NCBI GenBank assembly: GCA_046347945.1
Contig: JAXMFB010000018.1
Coordinates: forward strand, 14,634 to 78,633
DNA length: 64,000 nt
DNA from: Zeimonas sp046347945
GTDB taxonomy: Bacteria; Pseudomonadota; Gammaproteobacteria; Burkholderiales; Burkholderiaceae_E
Direction: 5' to 3'
Both the position numbers and the translations under genes were made by a program. A model generated the notes under the pieces. The model did not search any database, had not been told where the DNA came from, and worked only from the letters and a program-made list of their open reading frames with translations. Below, piece by piece: positions 8,856 through 19,378 of the stretch. Every line of letters begins with the position of its first letter. Within the stretch, counting starts at the first letter, position 1.

Positions 8856-9125
8856 TCAGTTGCCGGTCTTCGCGCCGGCCTCGGCCTGCAGGCGCCGGTA
8901 CTTCGCCATCAACTGCTCGCGCGTCTCGCGGCGGTCGGGATCGAACGGGATGCAGTCGACCGGGCAGACCTGCCGGCATTGCGGCTCGTCGAAGTGCCCG
9001 GCGCATTCGGTGCATCGATCGGGGTCGATGACGTAGATCTCGGGGCCCATCGAAATGGCCCCGTTCGGGCACTCCGCCTCGCAGACATCGCAGTTGATGC
9101 ACTCGTCGGTGATGATCAGCGCCAT
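8856..9125 (-). CDS. YfhL-type 2[4Fe-4S] ferredoxin
   Basis: An 89-residue ferredoxin with two cysteine clusters: CINCDVCEAECP near the start and CTECAGHFDEPQCRQVCPVDC in the middle, the second with the insertion typical of YfhL/Alvin ferredoxins. The tail is charged and rich in lysine and arginine. It is a low-potential one-electron carrier in the cytoplasm with unknown partner. Start MALIITDECINC (9125) is preferred to 9131. It follows coaD by 19 bases on the same strand, a conserved pairing in betaproteobacteria. Confidence 0.92.
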   Translation of the reverse strand: MALIITDECINCDVCEAECPNGAISMGPEIYVIDPDRCTECAGHFDEPQCRQVCPVDCIPFDPDRRETREQLMAKYRRLQAEAGAKTGN

Positions 9126-9144
9126 CGGCACGCCCCTTTCGGAC

Positions 9145-9642
9145 TCACCGAGGCCGCGCGCCGAGCTGCACGAGCTTCTTGCGCAGCCACTCCTGCACCG
9201 ACGGCGCGACGAACTTGGAGACGTCGCCGCCCATCAGTGCGATCTCGCGCACCAGCGTGCCGGAGATGAACTGGTACTGGTCGGTCGGGGTCATGAAGAT
9301 CGTCTCGACCTCCGGCATCAGGTGGCGGTTCATGCCGGCCATCTGGAACTCGTACTCGAAGTCGCTGACCGCGCGCAGCCCGCGGATCACCACGTCGGCC
9401 TTCTGCTGGCGAACGAAGTTCACCAGCAGGCCGGAGAAGCCGACGATCTCGACGTTCGGGTAGTGGTTCAGCGTCTCGCGCGCGATCGCCAGGCGCTCGT
9501 CGGGGCTGAAAATCGGGTTCTTGCCGCGACTGTCGGCGACCGCCACGACCAGAGACTCGAACAGCTTGGCCGCGCGGCGAACGAGGTCTTCGTGCCCGCG
9601 GGTCAGCGGGTCGAAGGTGCCCGGATAGATCGCCCTGGTCAT
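9145..9642 (-). CDS. coaD: phosphopantetheine adenylyltransferase
   Basis: A 165-residue enzyme of the usual CoaD length that adenylylates 4'-phosphopantetheine to dephospho-CoA, the penultimate step of coenzyme A synthesis. It shows the nucleotidyltransferase motif YPGTFDPLTRGHEDL (T/HxGH type), the RGLRAVSDFEYEFQMAGMN substrate loop and the ISGTLVREI motif near the C-terminus (the family usually has ISSTLVRE). Its ATG overlaps the rsmD stop by four bases (ATGA), so the two are translationally coupled. Confidence 0.96.
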   Translation of the reverse strand: MTRAIYPGTFDPLTRGHEDLVRRAAKLFESLVVAVADSRGKNPIFSPDERLAIARETLNHYPNVEIVGFSGLLVNFVRQQKADVVIRGLRAVSDFEYEFQMAGMNRHLMPEVETIFMTPTDQYQFISGTLVREIALMGGDVSKFVAPSVQEWLRKKLVQLGARPR

Positions 9643-10211
9643 GGTTGCGTCCCCCCTGAGATGCCGTCCGGACGGCCATCGTCGCGGACGATCAGATGAT
9701 AGTGGACGTTGCCGGCCCGGTCGCCCCGCTCGAGGCGCCAGCCCGGCGGCGGCGCGAACCGCGCGCCGGCCTCCACGTAGACCCGCGCGCCGGGCGCCAG
9801 CAACGGCGCCAGCAGCGGCAGCGCCTGCTCCACGAGCCCGTGCCCGAACGGCGGGTCGAGGAATACCAGGTCGAAGCGCTCGCCGGCCCGCGCGAGCCGG
9901 CGAAGCGCGTCGAACGCGTCGCCGGCGACCAGCTCGACGCCGCCGGCGCGCAGGCGCTCGATCGCCGCGCGGATCGCGGCGACTGCGGTCCGGTCACGCT
10001 CGACCATCACCACCCGGCGCGCGCCGCGCGAGGCCGCCTCGAGGCCGAGCGCGCCCGAGCCGGCGAACGGGTCGAGGCAGTCGCGGCCCTCGAGCGACTG
10101 GCCGAGCCAGTTGAACAGCGTCTCGCGCACGCGGTCGGGAGTCGGCCGCAGGCCGGGCACGTCCGGCACGGCGAGCGGCGTCCGCTTCCACTGGCCGCCG
10201 ACGATGCGCAC
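9639..10211 (-). CDS. rsmD: 16S rRNA (guanine966-N2)-methyltransferase
   Basis: A 190-residue RsmD. The start MRIVGGQWKRTPLAVP and RPTPDRVRETLFNWL are family signatures. The SAM site is DCLDPFAGSGALGLEAASRGA and the catalytic loop is LVFLDPPF. It methylates G966 of 16S rRNA in the 30S particle. It sits directly upstream of coaD with an ATGA overlap, the order seen in many proteobacteria. Confidence 0.95.
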   Translation of the reverse strand: MRIVGGQWKRTPLAVPDVPGLRPTPDRVRETLFNWLGQSLEGRDCLDPFAGSGALGLEAASRGARRVVMVERDRTAVAAIRAAIERLRAGGVELVAGDAFDALRRLARAGERFDLVFLDPPFGHGLVEQALPLLAPLLAPGARVYVEAGARFAPPPGWRLERGDRAGNVHYHLIVRDDGRPDGISGGTQP

Positions 10212-10286
10212 CCGGTGCGCGCCCTTGCCCGCTCCTTGCCCGCGGCAGGCCGGCCGGCGCCGCGAGGCGCGGGCGGGGCCGCGCCC

Positions 10287-11635
10287 CTAGCGGGCGGCGC
10301 TGCCACCGGGCGCTGCGTCGCCGTTGCCGACCACCACGGTGACGAGCGCGTCGGCCCGCACGTGCCGCGCAAACGCCGCGCGCACCTCGTCGAGCGTGAC
10401 CTGCTCGACCCGTGAGGTCCAGCGATCGAGGTAGTCGAGCGGCAGCCGGTAGAAGCCGATCACCGCGAGATTGTCGAGGATCTTGCGGTTCGAGTCGATG
10501 CGCAGCGCGAAGCCGCCGACCAGGTTCGCCTTCGCGGCCGCGAGCTCCGCCTCGGTCGGCCCGTCGCGCAGGAACCGCGCCAGCGTCTCGCGCACGACGC
10601 CGAGCGCCACCGCCGTCTGGGTGCGCTGCGTCTGCAGGCCGATCGTGAACGGCCCCTGCTGCAGCATCGGCGCGAAGTACGAATAGACGCTGTAGGCCAG
10701 GCCGCGCTTCTCGCGCACCTCATCGTAGAGCCGCGAGACGAACCCGCCGCCGCCGAGCACGTAGTTGCCGACCAGCAGCGGGAAGAAGTCCGGGTCGCCG
10801 CGCGCGATCGAAGGCTGGCCGATCAGGATGTGGCTCTGCGTGGACGGGTGCTCGATGCGCCGCTCGATCGCCTGCTGCGGCGGCACGACCGGGCCGACGA
10901 CGCGGGCCGCGCCGCCCGGCGGCAGGTCGCGCGTGAGCTGCTCGGCGATCGCCTGCGCCCGCTCGCGGCTGATCGCGCCGATCATCGAGACCACGGCACT
11001 GCGCGCATCGTAGTAGCCGCGGTGGAACGCGACGAGGTCGTCGCGCGTGATCGCCGCAACCGTCTCGGGGGTCGCGTGCACGCCGTACGGATGGCTTGCG
11101 TACATCGCCCGGTCGAAGGCGCGCTGGACGATCGTCTCGGGCTTGGTCTCCGACTCGCGGATCGCCTGGATCGCGCGCTCCTTCTCACGCGCGAGCACGG
11201 CCGCGGGAAAGTCGGGGCGCGCCACGACGCGCGCCAGCAGCGCCAGCGCCTCGTCGAGCTCGGGTTCGCTGGTCAGCGTGCGCAGCGTGACGCTGGCGCG
11301 ATCGTCGCCGGCTCCGCCGCCGCGCTGCGCGCCGATTCGCGCGAAACCCTCGAGATCGCGGACTCGTCGAGGCCGCCCGCGCCTCGAGCCAGCATCGCGT
11401 TGGCGATCGAGGACAGGCCGGCGCGGCCGGCCGGATCGAGCCGGCTGCCGGCGTCGAAATCCAGGCTCACGTCGAGCATCGGAATCGAGTCGGCGCGCAC
11501 GAAGTAGACGCGCGCGCCATTGGGCGTCGTCCAGTGCTCGATCGGCAGCGCGGCGCGCGCCGCGCCCGACATGAATGCGGCCGCCGCCAGGAAGGCGGCC
11601 AGGATGCGCAGGGCGAACGTCATGGCGATGCTCAC
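10287..11635 (-). pseudogene. M16-family peptidase, non-catalytic partner; one frame break
   Basis: Starts as a secreted protein (signal peptide MTFALRILAAFLAAAAFMSGAARA, then ALPIEHWTTPNGARVYFVRADSIPMLDVSLDFDAGSR). The place where M16 enzymes carry HxxEH reads GLSSIANAMLARG, so this is the zinc-less partner of a two-subunit periplasmic M16 pair. At about 11352 the frame breaks: AIS is followed in the next frame by EGFARIGAQRGGGAGDDRASV and then a normal M16 C-terminal half ending at 10287. One missing base explains it. The GTG start at 11635 overlaps the upstream stop (GTGA); ATG 11623 is the alternative. Either a real mutation or a sequence error. Confidence 0.8.
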
Positions 11636-13127
11636 TGGTGACGCGCGCCTGCCGCGGGCTTGCGCGCCGCGCGTTCGTCGATCGGCTGCGGCATGAGCGT
11701 GGCAACCGTCAGCGCGTCGTCGCCGAAGTACTTGCCGGCGACCGCCTGCACGTCGGCCGCGGTCACGGTGCGGATCCGCTCGAGGATGCGATCGGCGTCG
11801 GCGTGCGAGAAGCCCGAGATTTCCAGGCTGCCCATCTCCATCGCCTGCGACATGATCGAATCGCGCTTGTAGATCTGGCCGGCCACGTACTGCGTCTTGA
11901 TCCGGCGCAGCTCGTCGTCGCGCACGCCGTCGCGCGCGATCCGGGCGATCTCGGCGCGCAGGGCGCGCTCGACGTCCTCGGTGCTGCGCCCCTGGGCCGG
12001 CGTTCCGTCGAGCATGAACAGCGCCGGCCCCGGGCGACCAGCGCGTAGCCGGCGCCCACCTGGTTGGCGACGCGCGAGCCGCGCACGATGTCGCGCGTCA
12101 GCCGGCCGTTCTCGTCGGCGTCGAGCACCGCCGCGAGCAGCTCGAGCGCGTACGGCTCGGTGTCGCGCTCGACGTCGGAGAGCCGCGGCACCTTGAAGCC
12201 CATGATCACGTACGGATTCTCGGCGGGGGCCTTGACCCACACCCGGCGCAGCCCGCGCTGCAGCGGCTCGTTCTGCGGCTTGCGCTCGGGGAGCGCGTGT
12301 GGCTCGATCCGCCCGTACGTGCGCTCGGCGAGCCGGTAGACCTCCTCTCCGGAGACGTCGCCGACCACCACCAGGATCGCGTTCGACGGCGTGTACCAGC
12401 GGTGGTACCAGGCCGCGGCGTCGCTCGCGCGCATCGACTCGAGGTCGCCCATCCAGCCGATCACCGGCACCCGGTACGGCGACGCCGTGAACGCGCTGGC
12501 CATCAGCTGTTCGTAGACCAGCGCCTGCGCGCGATCCTCGATGCGCAGCCGCCGCTCCTCCATCACGACCTTGATCTCCTTGTCGAAGTCCTCGCGGGCG
12601 AACGCGAGGTTCGACATCCGGTCGGCCTCCAGCTTCATCACGTCGGGCAGGTGGCGGCTGCCGAGCTGCTGGTAGTAGCCGGTGTAGTCGCGCGTCGTGA
12701 ACGCGTTCTCGCGCCCGCCGAGCGCCGCGACGCGGCGCGAGAACTCGCCCGCGGGAACCGCCTTCGTGCCCTTGAACATCATGTGCTCGAGCACGTGCGC
12801 CACCCCGGTCGTGCCGTTCACCTCGTCCATCGAGCCGACGCGATACATCACGAGGTGAACGACGGTGGGCGCGCGACGGTCTTCGCGCACGATGACCTTC
12901 ATCCCGTTGGGCAGCGTGCGCTCGAACACGCCGGATGCTTGCGCGGCCGGCGCCGCGCGCGACGGCGCGGACGGCTGCGCCGTGGCGGCCCGGGCATCGC
13001 CCGGCGGCTGCGCAGCCTGCGGCAGCGCGCACGCGCCGAGCGAAGCGGCGAGCACGAACGCGGCGAGAGCGCTGGCGACGGAGGCTGGGCGGGAAGTCGG
13101 CTTCGGCGGGCGGGCGGGAATCGGCAT
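11632..13127 (-). pseudogene. M16-family zinc metallopeptidase, catalytic subunit; one frame break
   Basis: An exported lipoprotein-like peptidase: signal peptide ending LAASLGAC (lipobox), an Ala/Pro-rich linker, then the M16 domain VFERTLPNGMKVIVREDRRAPTV with the zinc motif HVLEHMMF (HxxEH) and the glutamate in RENAFTTRDYTGYY. At about 12031 the frame changes between GYALVARG and PALFMLDGTPAQGRSTEDVERAL. Restoring one G in a GC run rejoins a normal protein of about 498 residues that ends at 11632. Together with the downstream partner it would form a heterodimeric periplasmic peptidase. It is divergent from ftsY, with 35 bases between starts. Confidence 0.82.
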
Positions 13128-13162
13128 GTTCGGTGCGGGTAGAATCGAGCCCGAGTGTAGCC

Positions 13163-14353
13163 ATGTTCGGATTCCTACGTCGCAAAAGGCCCCCCGAAGG
13201 CGGCGCCGCCCCCTCTCCCGCGCCCGCGCCGGTTCCCGAGGCTGCCGCGCCCGCCACCGCGCCTGCCGGCGGCCCCGGGTCGGCGCTGTACCCGGGCGAA
13301 GTGCTCGCCGGTCCGGTCGAAGCGACGACCGAAACGGCACCGCCGGCCGCGGTTCAGGCCCCAGCGCTCGAGGCTCCCCTTCCCACCGTCGTCCCGCCCG
13401 CGTTCGACGCCGGGGCCCGCGCCACCGCCGTCGAGCCCGCGCCCGAGCGCCGCTCGTGGATGAAGCGGCTGCGCGAAGGCCTGTCGAAGACCCGCGGCAA
13501 CCTCGCCGGCCTGTTCTCGGGTGCGCGCGTCGACGACGCGCTGTTCGAGGAGCTCGAATCGGCGCTGCTCGCCAGCGATGCCGGCGTCGCGACGACCGAC
13601 TGGCTGATGCGCGAGCTCCAGCAGCGCGTGCGCCGCGACCGGCTCGCCGACGGCGAGCAGGTCCGGCAGGCGCTGCGCGCACTCGCCGTCGAATTGCTCG
13701 AGCCACTCGAGAAGCCGATGGACATCGATCGCGCCGAGCCGCTCGTGCTGATGATCGCCGGTGTCAACGGAGCGGGAAAGACCACGTCGATCGGCAAGCT
13801 CGCGCATCACCTTCGACGCGAAGGCAAGTCGATCCTGCTCGCTGCCGGCGACACCTTCCGCGCCGCGGCGCGCGAGCAGCTCGCCGAATGGGGCTCGCGC
13901 AACGACGTCGAGGTCATCGCGCAACAGGGCGGCGACCCGGCGGCCGTGGCCTTCGACGCGGTGAGCGCCGGACGCGCGCGGCGCACCGGCGTCGTGATGA
14001 TCGACACCGCGGGCCGGCTGCCGACGCAGCTGCACCTGATGGAAGAGCTGAAGAAGATCCGCCGCGTCGTCGCCAAGGCGATGGACGGCGCGCCGCACGA
14101 GACGCTGCTGGTCCTGGACGGCAATACCGGCCAGAACATGCTCGCGCAGGTCAAGGCGTTCGACGACGCGATCGGGCTGTCGGGGCTGATCGTGACCAAG
14201 CTCGACGGCACCGCGAAGGGCGGCGCGATCGCGGCGCTGGCCCACACGCGCCGCGAGCGGCCGATCCCGGTCTACTTCGTCGGCGTGGGCGAAGGCATCG
14301 AAGACCTGCAGGCGTTCTCGGCCGAAGAGTTCGCGAGCGCGCTGTTCGACTAG
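13163..14353 (+). CDS. ftsY: signal recognition particle receptor FtsY
   Basis: A 396-residue SRP receptor GTPase. An Ala/Pro-rich N-terminal A region (MFGFLRRKRPPEG onwards, residues 1-95) precedes the four-helix N domain (WMKRLREGLSKTRGNL) and the G domain: GVNGAGKTTSIGKLA at 200-214, DTFRAAAREQL, DTAGR from residue 281, TKLDGTAKGG, and a closing GVGEGIEDLQAFSAEEFASALF. It docks ribosome-SRP complexes at the inner membrane for co-translational insertion. ATG 13163 is the family-like start; it reads away from the M16 pair, a common arrangement. Confidence 0.96.
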   Translation: MFGFLRRKRPPEGGAAPSPAPAPVPEAAAPATAPAGGPGSALYPGEVLAGPVEATTETAPPAAVQAPALEAPLPTVVPPAFDAGARATAVEPAPERRSWMKRLREGLSKTRGNLAGLFSGARVDDALFEELESALLASDAGVATTDWLMRELQQRVRRDRLADGEQVRQALRALAVELLEPLEKPMDIDRAEPLVLMIAGVNGAGKTTSIGKLAHHLRREGKSILLAAGDTFRAAAREQLAEWGSRNDVEVIAQQGGDPAAVAFDAVSAGRARRTGVVMIDTAGRLPTQLHLMEELKKIRRVVAKAMDGAPHETLLVLDGNTGQNMLAQVKAFDDAIGLSGLIVTKLDGTAKGGAIAALAHTRRERPIPVYFVGVGEGIEDLQAFSAEEFASALFD

Positions 14354-14360
14354 AACCTGT

Positions 14361-15086
14361 TCAGACGATCGCCACCTGCTGCAACTGCGCGGCGATGCTC
14401 GCGTGGTCCGGAAGCACGGCGGCGCCAGCAGGCCGCTGCCCGTCCCGGCGCGATCCGATCGGAGCGAGCAGGTCGATCTCGGGGTGGCGCTCGACGAAGA
14501 AGAAATCGTGAAGCGGATGCCCGCCCTGCAGCGAGCGATCGTGCGCCTCGAAGACGCCCAGCGTGAGCAGGCGGTGCGTCGCAGGTCCGGTGCCGTCCGG
14601 CGAGAAGCGCGCCGGCGCCGACTGCGGATCGTGGAAGCCGAGCCACTCGTACTGCCGAAGTGCGGACTCGCGCACCGCGATCAGCATCGTGTCCACCTGC
14701 GCCGCCAGGCAATAGCGATGGAACGCCTTCCACAGCATCAGGCGCACCAGCGTGGCGCTGCGACCGGCCTTCACCGCGAGGCTCGACGCCTCGGCCACCG
14801 ACACCGCCTTGAGCGACGCCGGCAGTGCGACGCGGTCCTCGACCATCAGCCTGCCGCGCTCGCTCGCGAGGATTCGCAGGCTGCCCAGCGCCTCGCCGTC
14901 GATCCGCGATTCGGCGAGCAGCAGCGTGGCGTTCGGGCGCTGGTCCCAGGTTTCGGGCGCGGTCGCCGCAGCCGTCGACGGCTTGCCCGCGGCCGCGGCG
15001 CGCACGGCCAGTACCTTGCGCAGGTCGGCGTCGGTGGACGCCACCCGGATGGTGACGGGGAGGTGATGGCTGGTCTCGGCTGGCAT
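14361..15086 (-). CDS. GNAT-fold acyltransferase-like protein (FeeM-like), function uncertain
   Basis: A 241-residue protein beginning MPAETSHHLPVTIRVASTDADLRKVLAVRAAA. It looks like a GNAT or N-acyl-amino-acid synthase fold: an early arginine/valine strand, a long insert, GSLRILASERGRLMVEDRV, then VRLMLWKAFHRYCLAAQVDTMLIAVRESALRQYEWLGF, the usual late strand and helix of acyl carrier-dependent N-acyltransferases. A histidine- and phenylalanine-rich patch (HPLHDFFFVERHPEID) follows. The donor and acceptor cannot be told. It is convergent with ftsY with only 7 bases between stops. The reading frame stays open far upstream, but ATG 15086 is the first plausible start. Confidence 0.6.
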   Translation of the reverse strand: MPAETSHHLPVTIRVASTDADLRKVLAVRAAAAGKPSTAAATAPETWDQRPNATLLLAESRIDGEALGSLRILASERGRLMVEDRVALPASLKAVSVAEASSLAVKAGRSATLVRLMLWKAFHRYCLAAQVDTMLIAVRESALRQYEWLGFHDPQSAPARFSPDGTGPATHRLLTLGVFEAHDRSLQGGHPLHDFFFVERHPEIDLLAPIGSRRDGQRPAGAAVLPDHASIAAQLQQVAIV

Positions 15087-15244
15087 GGGCGCTCGCTGTT
15101 CGTCGTGAGGTTCGCGACCACGTACCAGGCGAGAGTCTGTTCGCGGTGGCGGGTCCCGGTCAATGCTATGACGGGGCACCCGCGGGCCGGCGCCCGCCGG
15201 TCGGGCCGCGGCCACCGCTCGGGGGGGCGCGCCGCCCGCCGCGA

Positions 15245-15892
15245 TCACTGCACTCGCGACGCCTCGGGCTGAGCCGACGGCTCGGCCTTGCGGAAAGCCT
15301 CGAGCGCCATGCACTCGTCGAAGATCCGCATCACGGTCGGGTATCGCTCGACCTTCGTCTCGAACCTGCGGGCGTTGAAGATCTGCGGCACCAGGCAGGC
15401 GTCGGCCATCGTCGGCTGGTCGCCGTGGCAGAACCGCCCGGTCGCTGCGTCGGCCAGCTGGCGCTCGAATGCGGCGAGCCCCTCGTCGCACCAGTGCCGG
15501 TACCAGTCGGCGATGGCCGACTTGTCGAGCTTCAGCGCGTCGCGCAGGTGCTCGAGCACGCGCAGGTTGTTCAGCGGATGGATCTCGGCCGCGATCAGCA
15601 TCGACAGCGATCGCACCCGGGCACGCCCCAACGGGTCGGCAGGCAACAACTTCGGGCCGGACTTCGTTTCGTCCAGGTATTCGATGATCGCCAGCGACTG
15701 GTTCAACCGGTGCCCGCCATCGACCAGCACCGGAACCAGCCCCTGCGGATTGACCGACCGGTAGGCGGACTCGGCTTGCTCGCCCGAAGGCAGCCAGACG
15801 ACTGTCGGGGTCCAGTCGAGGCCTTTCAGGTTCAGGGCGATCCGCACCCTGAACGAAGCCGAGCTTCGGAAGAAGGTGTAGAGCTCCAGCAT
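15245..15892 (-). CDS. maiA: maleylacetoacetate/maleylpyruvate isomerase, zeta-class GST
   Basis: A 215-residue zeta-class glutathione transferase. The N-terminal thioredoxin-like domain carries the signature RSSASFRVRIALNLKGL (SSAS motif at residues 9-12 binds glutathione), followed by SVNPQGLVPVLVDGG and QSLAIIEYLDE; the all-helical C-terminal domain has ATGRFCHGDQPTMADACLVPQIFNARRF. It catalyses the GSH-dependent cis-trans isomerisation of maleylacetoacetate (tyrosine/homogentisate route) or maleylpyruvate (gentisate route). No partner genes adjoin it here, although an FAH-fold hydrolase lies at 61 kb. Start MLELYTFF is standard. Confidence 0.92.
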   Translation of the reverse strand: MLELYTFFRSSASFRVRIALNLKGLDWTPTVVWLPSGEQAESAYRSVNPQGLVPVLVDGGHRLNQSLAIIEYLDETKSGPKLLPADPLGRARVRSLSMLIAAEIHPLNNLRVLEHLRDALKLDKSAIADWYRHWCDEGLAAFERQLADAATGRFCHGDQPTMADACLVPQIFNARRFETKVERYPTVMRIFDECMALEAFRKAEPSAQPEASRVQ

Positions 15893-16236
15893 GCCGGACT
15901 CCCGGGGACGTTCGCACGCCGCGCCGGCGAACCCCGTCGACGCGTAAGGTTGGTCGCCGGAACGGTACCACGGCATTCGGCCGCCGGCAGCCGGGCCGGA
16001 CGCGCGGCCTTGCAGAATCTGCTTCTCGATCAATGGCTTGTGACCTGCCAGCCGGCATCGGCAGTCGTCGGTGGGAGCAATCGCCCCGATAGCAGGGATT
16101 TGTTGGCACTCTCGGCCAATGAGTGCTAAATTTGCATGGCGCTCGGAACTGACTGGTCGGTCATCAGGTGGTGAGGGCACTCGGCGCCTCATCCGGCCCG
16201 GCAGTCGCTTCCCCGAGCCACGAAAGGAAAGCGTAC
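15893..16236. other. intergenic region carrying the rpoH control sequences
   Basis: The 344 bases between the divergent maiA and rpoH starts hold no credible ORF. The rpoH-proximal part contains the CIRCE element (16103-16129). That element overlaps a possible sigma-70 promoter, TTGGCA at 16103-16108 and CTAAAT at 16126-16131 with 17 bases between. Nothing else recognisable was seen in 15893-16100. Confidence 0.6.
16103..16129. promoter_or_regulatory. CIRCE operator (HrcA site) upstream of rpoH
   Basis: TTGGCACTC (16103-16111), a 9-base spacer, GAGTGCTAA (16121-16129). The consensus CIRCE is TTAGCACTC-N9-GAGTGCTAA, so 17 of 18 arm bases match and the spacer length is exact. HrcA bound here would repress rpoH and couple the HrcA and sigma-32 heat-shock systems. 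The left arm doubles as a possible -35 box (TTGGCA), which suits repression. Confidence 0.88.
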
Positions 16237-17133
<897 letters not shown>

Positions 17134-17184
17134 CGGAAGCGCCGCGGTCACGCCGCGGCGTTCCATTCGTTCTTTCCTCCTCTT

Positions 17185-17221
17185 TGCCGCCGAAGGGTCA
17201 CCCGAGGCGGCATTCTTTTTT
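17185..17221 (+). terminator. Rho-independent terminator downstream of rpoH
   Basis: Stem TGCCGCC (17185-17191) with GGCGGCA (17206-17212), an inner GGG/CCC stem, and then TTCTTTTTT. It is a textbook intrinsic terminator for rpoH. The same structure recurs at 18342-18378 in the duplicated segment. Confidence 0.85.
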
Positions 17222-17282
17222 CGCCCTTCCCCCGTCGAGCTCCGCCTGCACCGGCAGCCGGCTTCCGCTATCCTCGACGCCC

Positions 17283-18198
17283 ATGTCCCTGACCGCCCGC
17301 CACGCACCGAGGCACCGCTCGCCGCGCTCTCCTGCCTGCTGTTCAACGCGCTGGTCTCGGGGCGTCGGTAGCCGTTCCGGCAGTTGAACGCGCTGGGCCT
17401 GCACAGCCTGTGGGCCATCGGCTTCGCGTTCGCGCTGTCCACCGTCCTCGTCAGCCTGTGGCGCCTGTCGGCCTGGCCGGCGCTGCTGCGGCGCCCGCGG
17501 CTGCTCTGGATGACCGTTGCCGCAGGCATCACGAACGCCGCGTTCAACTGGGGCGTGATGATCGGCGAGGTGGTTCGGGTGGTGCTGTTCTACCTGATGC
17601 CGGTCTGGTCGCTGCTCGCGCGCTGGCTGCTGCGCGAGCCGATCACCGGCGCGGCGCTGGCGCGCATCGGGCTGGCGATCGGCGGGGCCGCGATCGTGCT
17701 GTGGCAGCCCGGCGCGGGTACGCTGCCCGCGTCGCTGGCCGACTGGCTGGGCATCGTCGGCGCGAGCTTCGCGCTGGTCAACGTGCTGGTGCGCCGGCAC
17801 CGCGACGATCCCGACGAGGCACGCGCTGGCGATGTTCGTCGGCGGCTTCGTCGTCGCCACCGTGATGGCCGCATCGCTCGCGCCTGGGGCACGATCGACG
17901 GCCCACCTGGGTGCCGGCGTGGCCGTGATCACCGGCAATCGTCGCGCTGGCCGCCGCGTTGCTGGCCGGCAACTTCGCGCTGCAGTATGGCGCGGCGCGA
18001 CTGCCGGCCGCGGTCACGGCGATCGTCATGCTGTCCGAAGTGCCGTTCGCCGCCCTGTCGTCGGTGGGATGGGGGGCGAGACGCCGCGCGTACCATCGTC
18101 GGCGGGCTGCTGATCCTCGGCGCGACCCTGCTCGCTTCGCTGCAGGCCGGCGCTGCGCCTGAGCCCGCGCACGCGCACCCATCAGGAGACCCGCGATG
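17283..18198 (+). pseudogene. decayed duplicate of the EamA/DMT transporter gene
   Basis: Copy 1 of the duplicated transporter. It matches the intact gene at 18440-19378 almost throughout but has a frameshift and in-frame stop early (near 17360-17370), four 3-base deletions in the middle, and frame breaks near 17825, 17885, 17930 and 18075. The longest surviving stretch starts MNALGLHSLWAIGFAF at 17384 and loses the EamA frame after DDPDEAR. It is followed by an 18196-18247 remnant of the gpx start and an 18245-18287 remnant of the rpoH end. It cannot make a working transporter as read. Confidence 0.88.
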
Positions 18199-18341
18199 AC
18201 CACCGTCCACGACTTCAGCGCACAGACCATCGACGGCGCCAGGCGGCGCTGCAGAAGATGAAAGGCGCGCTCGCCGCGTACGTCTAACGGAAGCGTCGCG
18301 GTTACGCCGCGGCGTTCCATTCGTTCTTTCCTCCCCCTCTT

Positions 18342-18378
18342 TGCCGCCGAAGGGTCACCCGAGGCGGCATTCTTTTTT
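18342..18378 (+). terminator. second copy of the rpoH terminator
   Basis: Same hairpin as at 17185-17221 (TGCCGCC and GGCGGCA arms with a GGG/CCC inner stem, then TTCTTTTTT), carried along by the tandem duplication. It now lies between the decayed copy and the intact transporter gene. Confidence 0.8.
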
Positions 18379-18439
18379 CGCCCCCTTCCCCCGTCGAGCT
18401 CCGCCTGCCCGGCAGCGGCTTCCGCTATCCTCGACGCCC

Positions 18440-19378
18440 ATGTCCCCGACCGGCCCGCCACGCACCGAGGCACCGCTCGCCGCGCTCTCCTGCCTGCTGT
18501 TCAACGCGCTGGTCTGGGGCGTGTCGTGGTGGCCGTTCCGGCAGTTGAACGCGCTGGGCCTGCACAGCCTGTGGGCCACCGGCTTCGCGTTCGCGCTGTC
18601 CACCGTCCTCGTCAGCCTGTGGCGCCCGTCGGCCTGGCCGGCGCTGCTGCGGCGCCCGCGGCTGCTCTGGATGGTCGTTGCCGCGGGCATCACGAACGCC
18701 GCGTTCAACTGGGGCGTGATGATCGGCGAGGTGGTTCGGGTGGTGCTGCTGTTCTACCTGATGCCGGTCTGGTCGCTGCTGCTCGCGCGCTGGCTGCTGC
18801 GCGAGCCGATCACCGGCGCGGCGCTGGCGCGCATCGGGCTGGCGATCGGCGGGGCCGCGATCGTGCTGTGGCAGCCCGGCGCGGGCATGCCGCTGCCCGC
18901 GTCGCTGGCCGACTGGCTGGGCATCGTCGGCGGCGCGAGCTTCGCGCTGGTCAACGTGCTGGTGCGCCGGCACCGCGACGATCCCGACGAGGCACGCGCG
19001 CTGGCGATGTTCGTCGGCGGCTTCGTCGTCGCCACCGCGATGGCCGCATCGCTCGCGTCGCTGGGCACGATCGACGGCCCGCCCGCGCCGGCGTGGCCGT
19101 GGATCACCGGCAACGTCGCGCTGGCCGCCGCGTTGCTGGCCGGCAACTTCGCGCTGCAGTACGGCGCGGCGCGACTGCCGGCCGCGGTCACGGCGATCGT
19201 CATGCTGTCCGAAGTGCCGTTCGCCGCCCTGTCGTCGGTGGGATGGGGGGGCGAGACGCTCGCCGCGCGTACCATCGTCGGCGGGCTGCTGATCCTCGGC
19301 GCGACCCTGCTCGCTTCGCTGCAGGCCGGCGCTGCGCCCGAGCCCGCGCACGCGCACCCATCAGGAGACCCGCGATGA
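18440..19378 (+). CDS. EamA-domain (DMT superfamily) transporter
   Basis: A 312-residue inner-membrane protein with two EamA repeats and about ten transmembrane helices. Features are NALVWGVSWWPFRQLNALGLHSLW at the start, the loop EVVRVVLLFYLMPVWSLLLARWLLREPIT closing repeat one, and AVTAIVMLSEVPFAALSS plus TIVGGLLILGATLLAS in repeat two. Such carriers usually export amino acids or metabolites; the substrate is unknown. Its stop overlaps the gpx start (ATGA), so the two are coupled. A decayed tandem copy lies directly upstream. Confidence 0.88.
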   Translation: MSPTGPPRTEAPLAALSCLLFNALVWGVSWWPFRQLNALGLHSLWATGFAFALSTVLVSLWRPSAWPALLRRPRLLWMVVAAGITNAAFNWGVMIGEVVRVVLLFYLMPVWSLLLARWLLREPITGAALARIGLAIGGAAIVLWQPGAGMPLPASLADWLGIVGGASFALVNVLVRRHRDDPDEARALAMFVGGFVVATAMAASLASLGTIDGPPAPAWPWITGNVALAAALLAGNFALQYGAARLPAAVTAIVMLSEVPFAALSSVGWGGETLAARTIVGGLLILGATLLASLQAGAAPEPAHAHPSGDPR

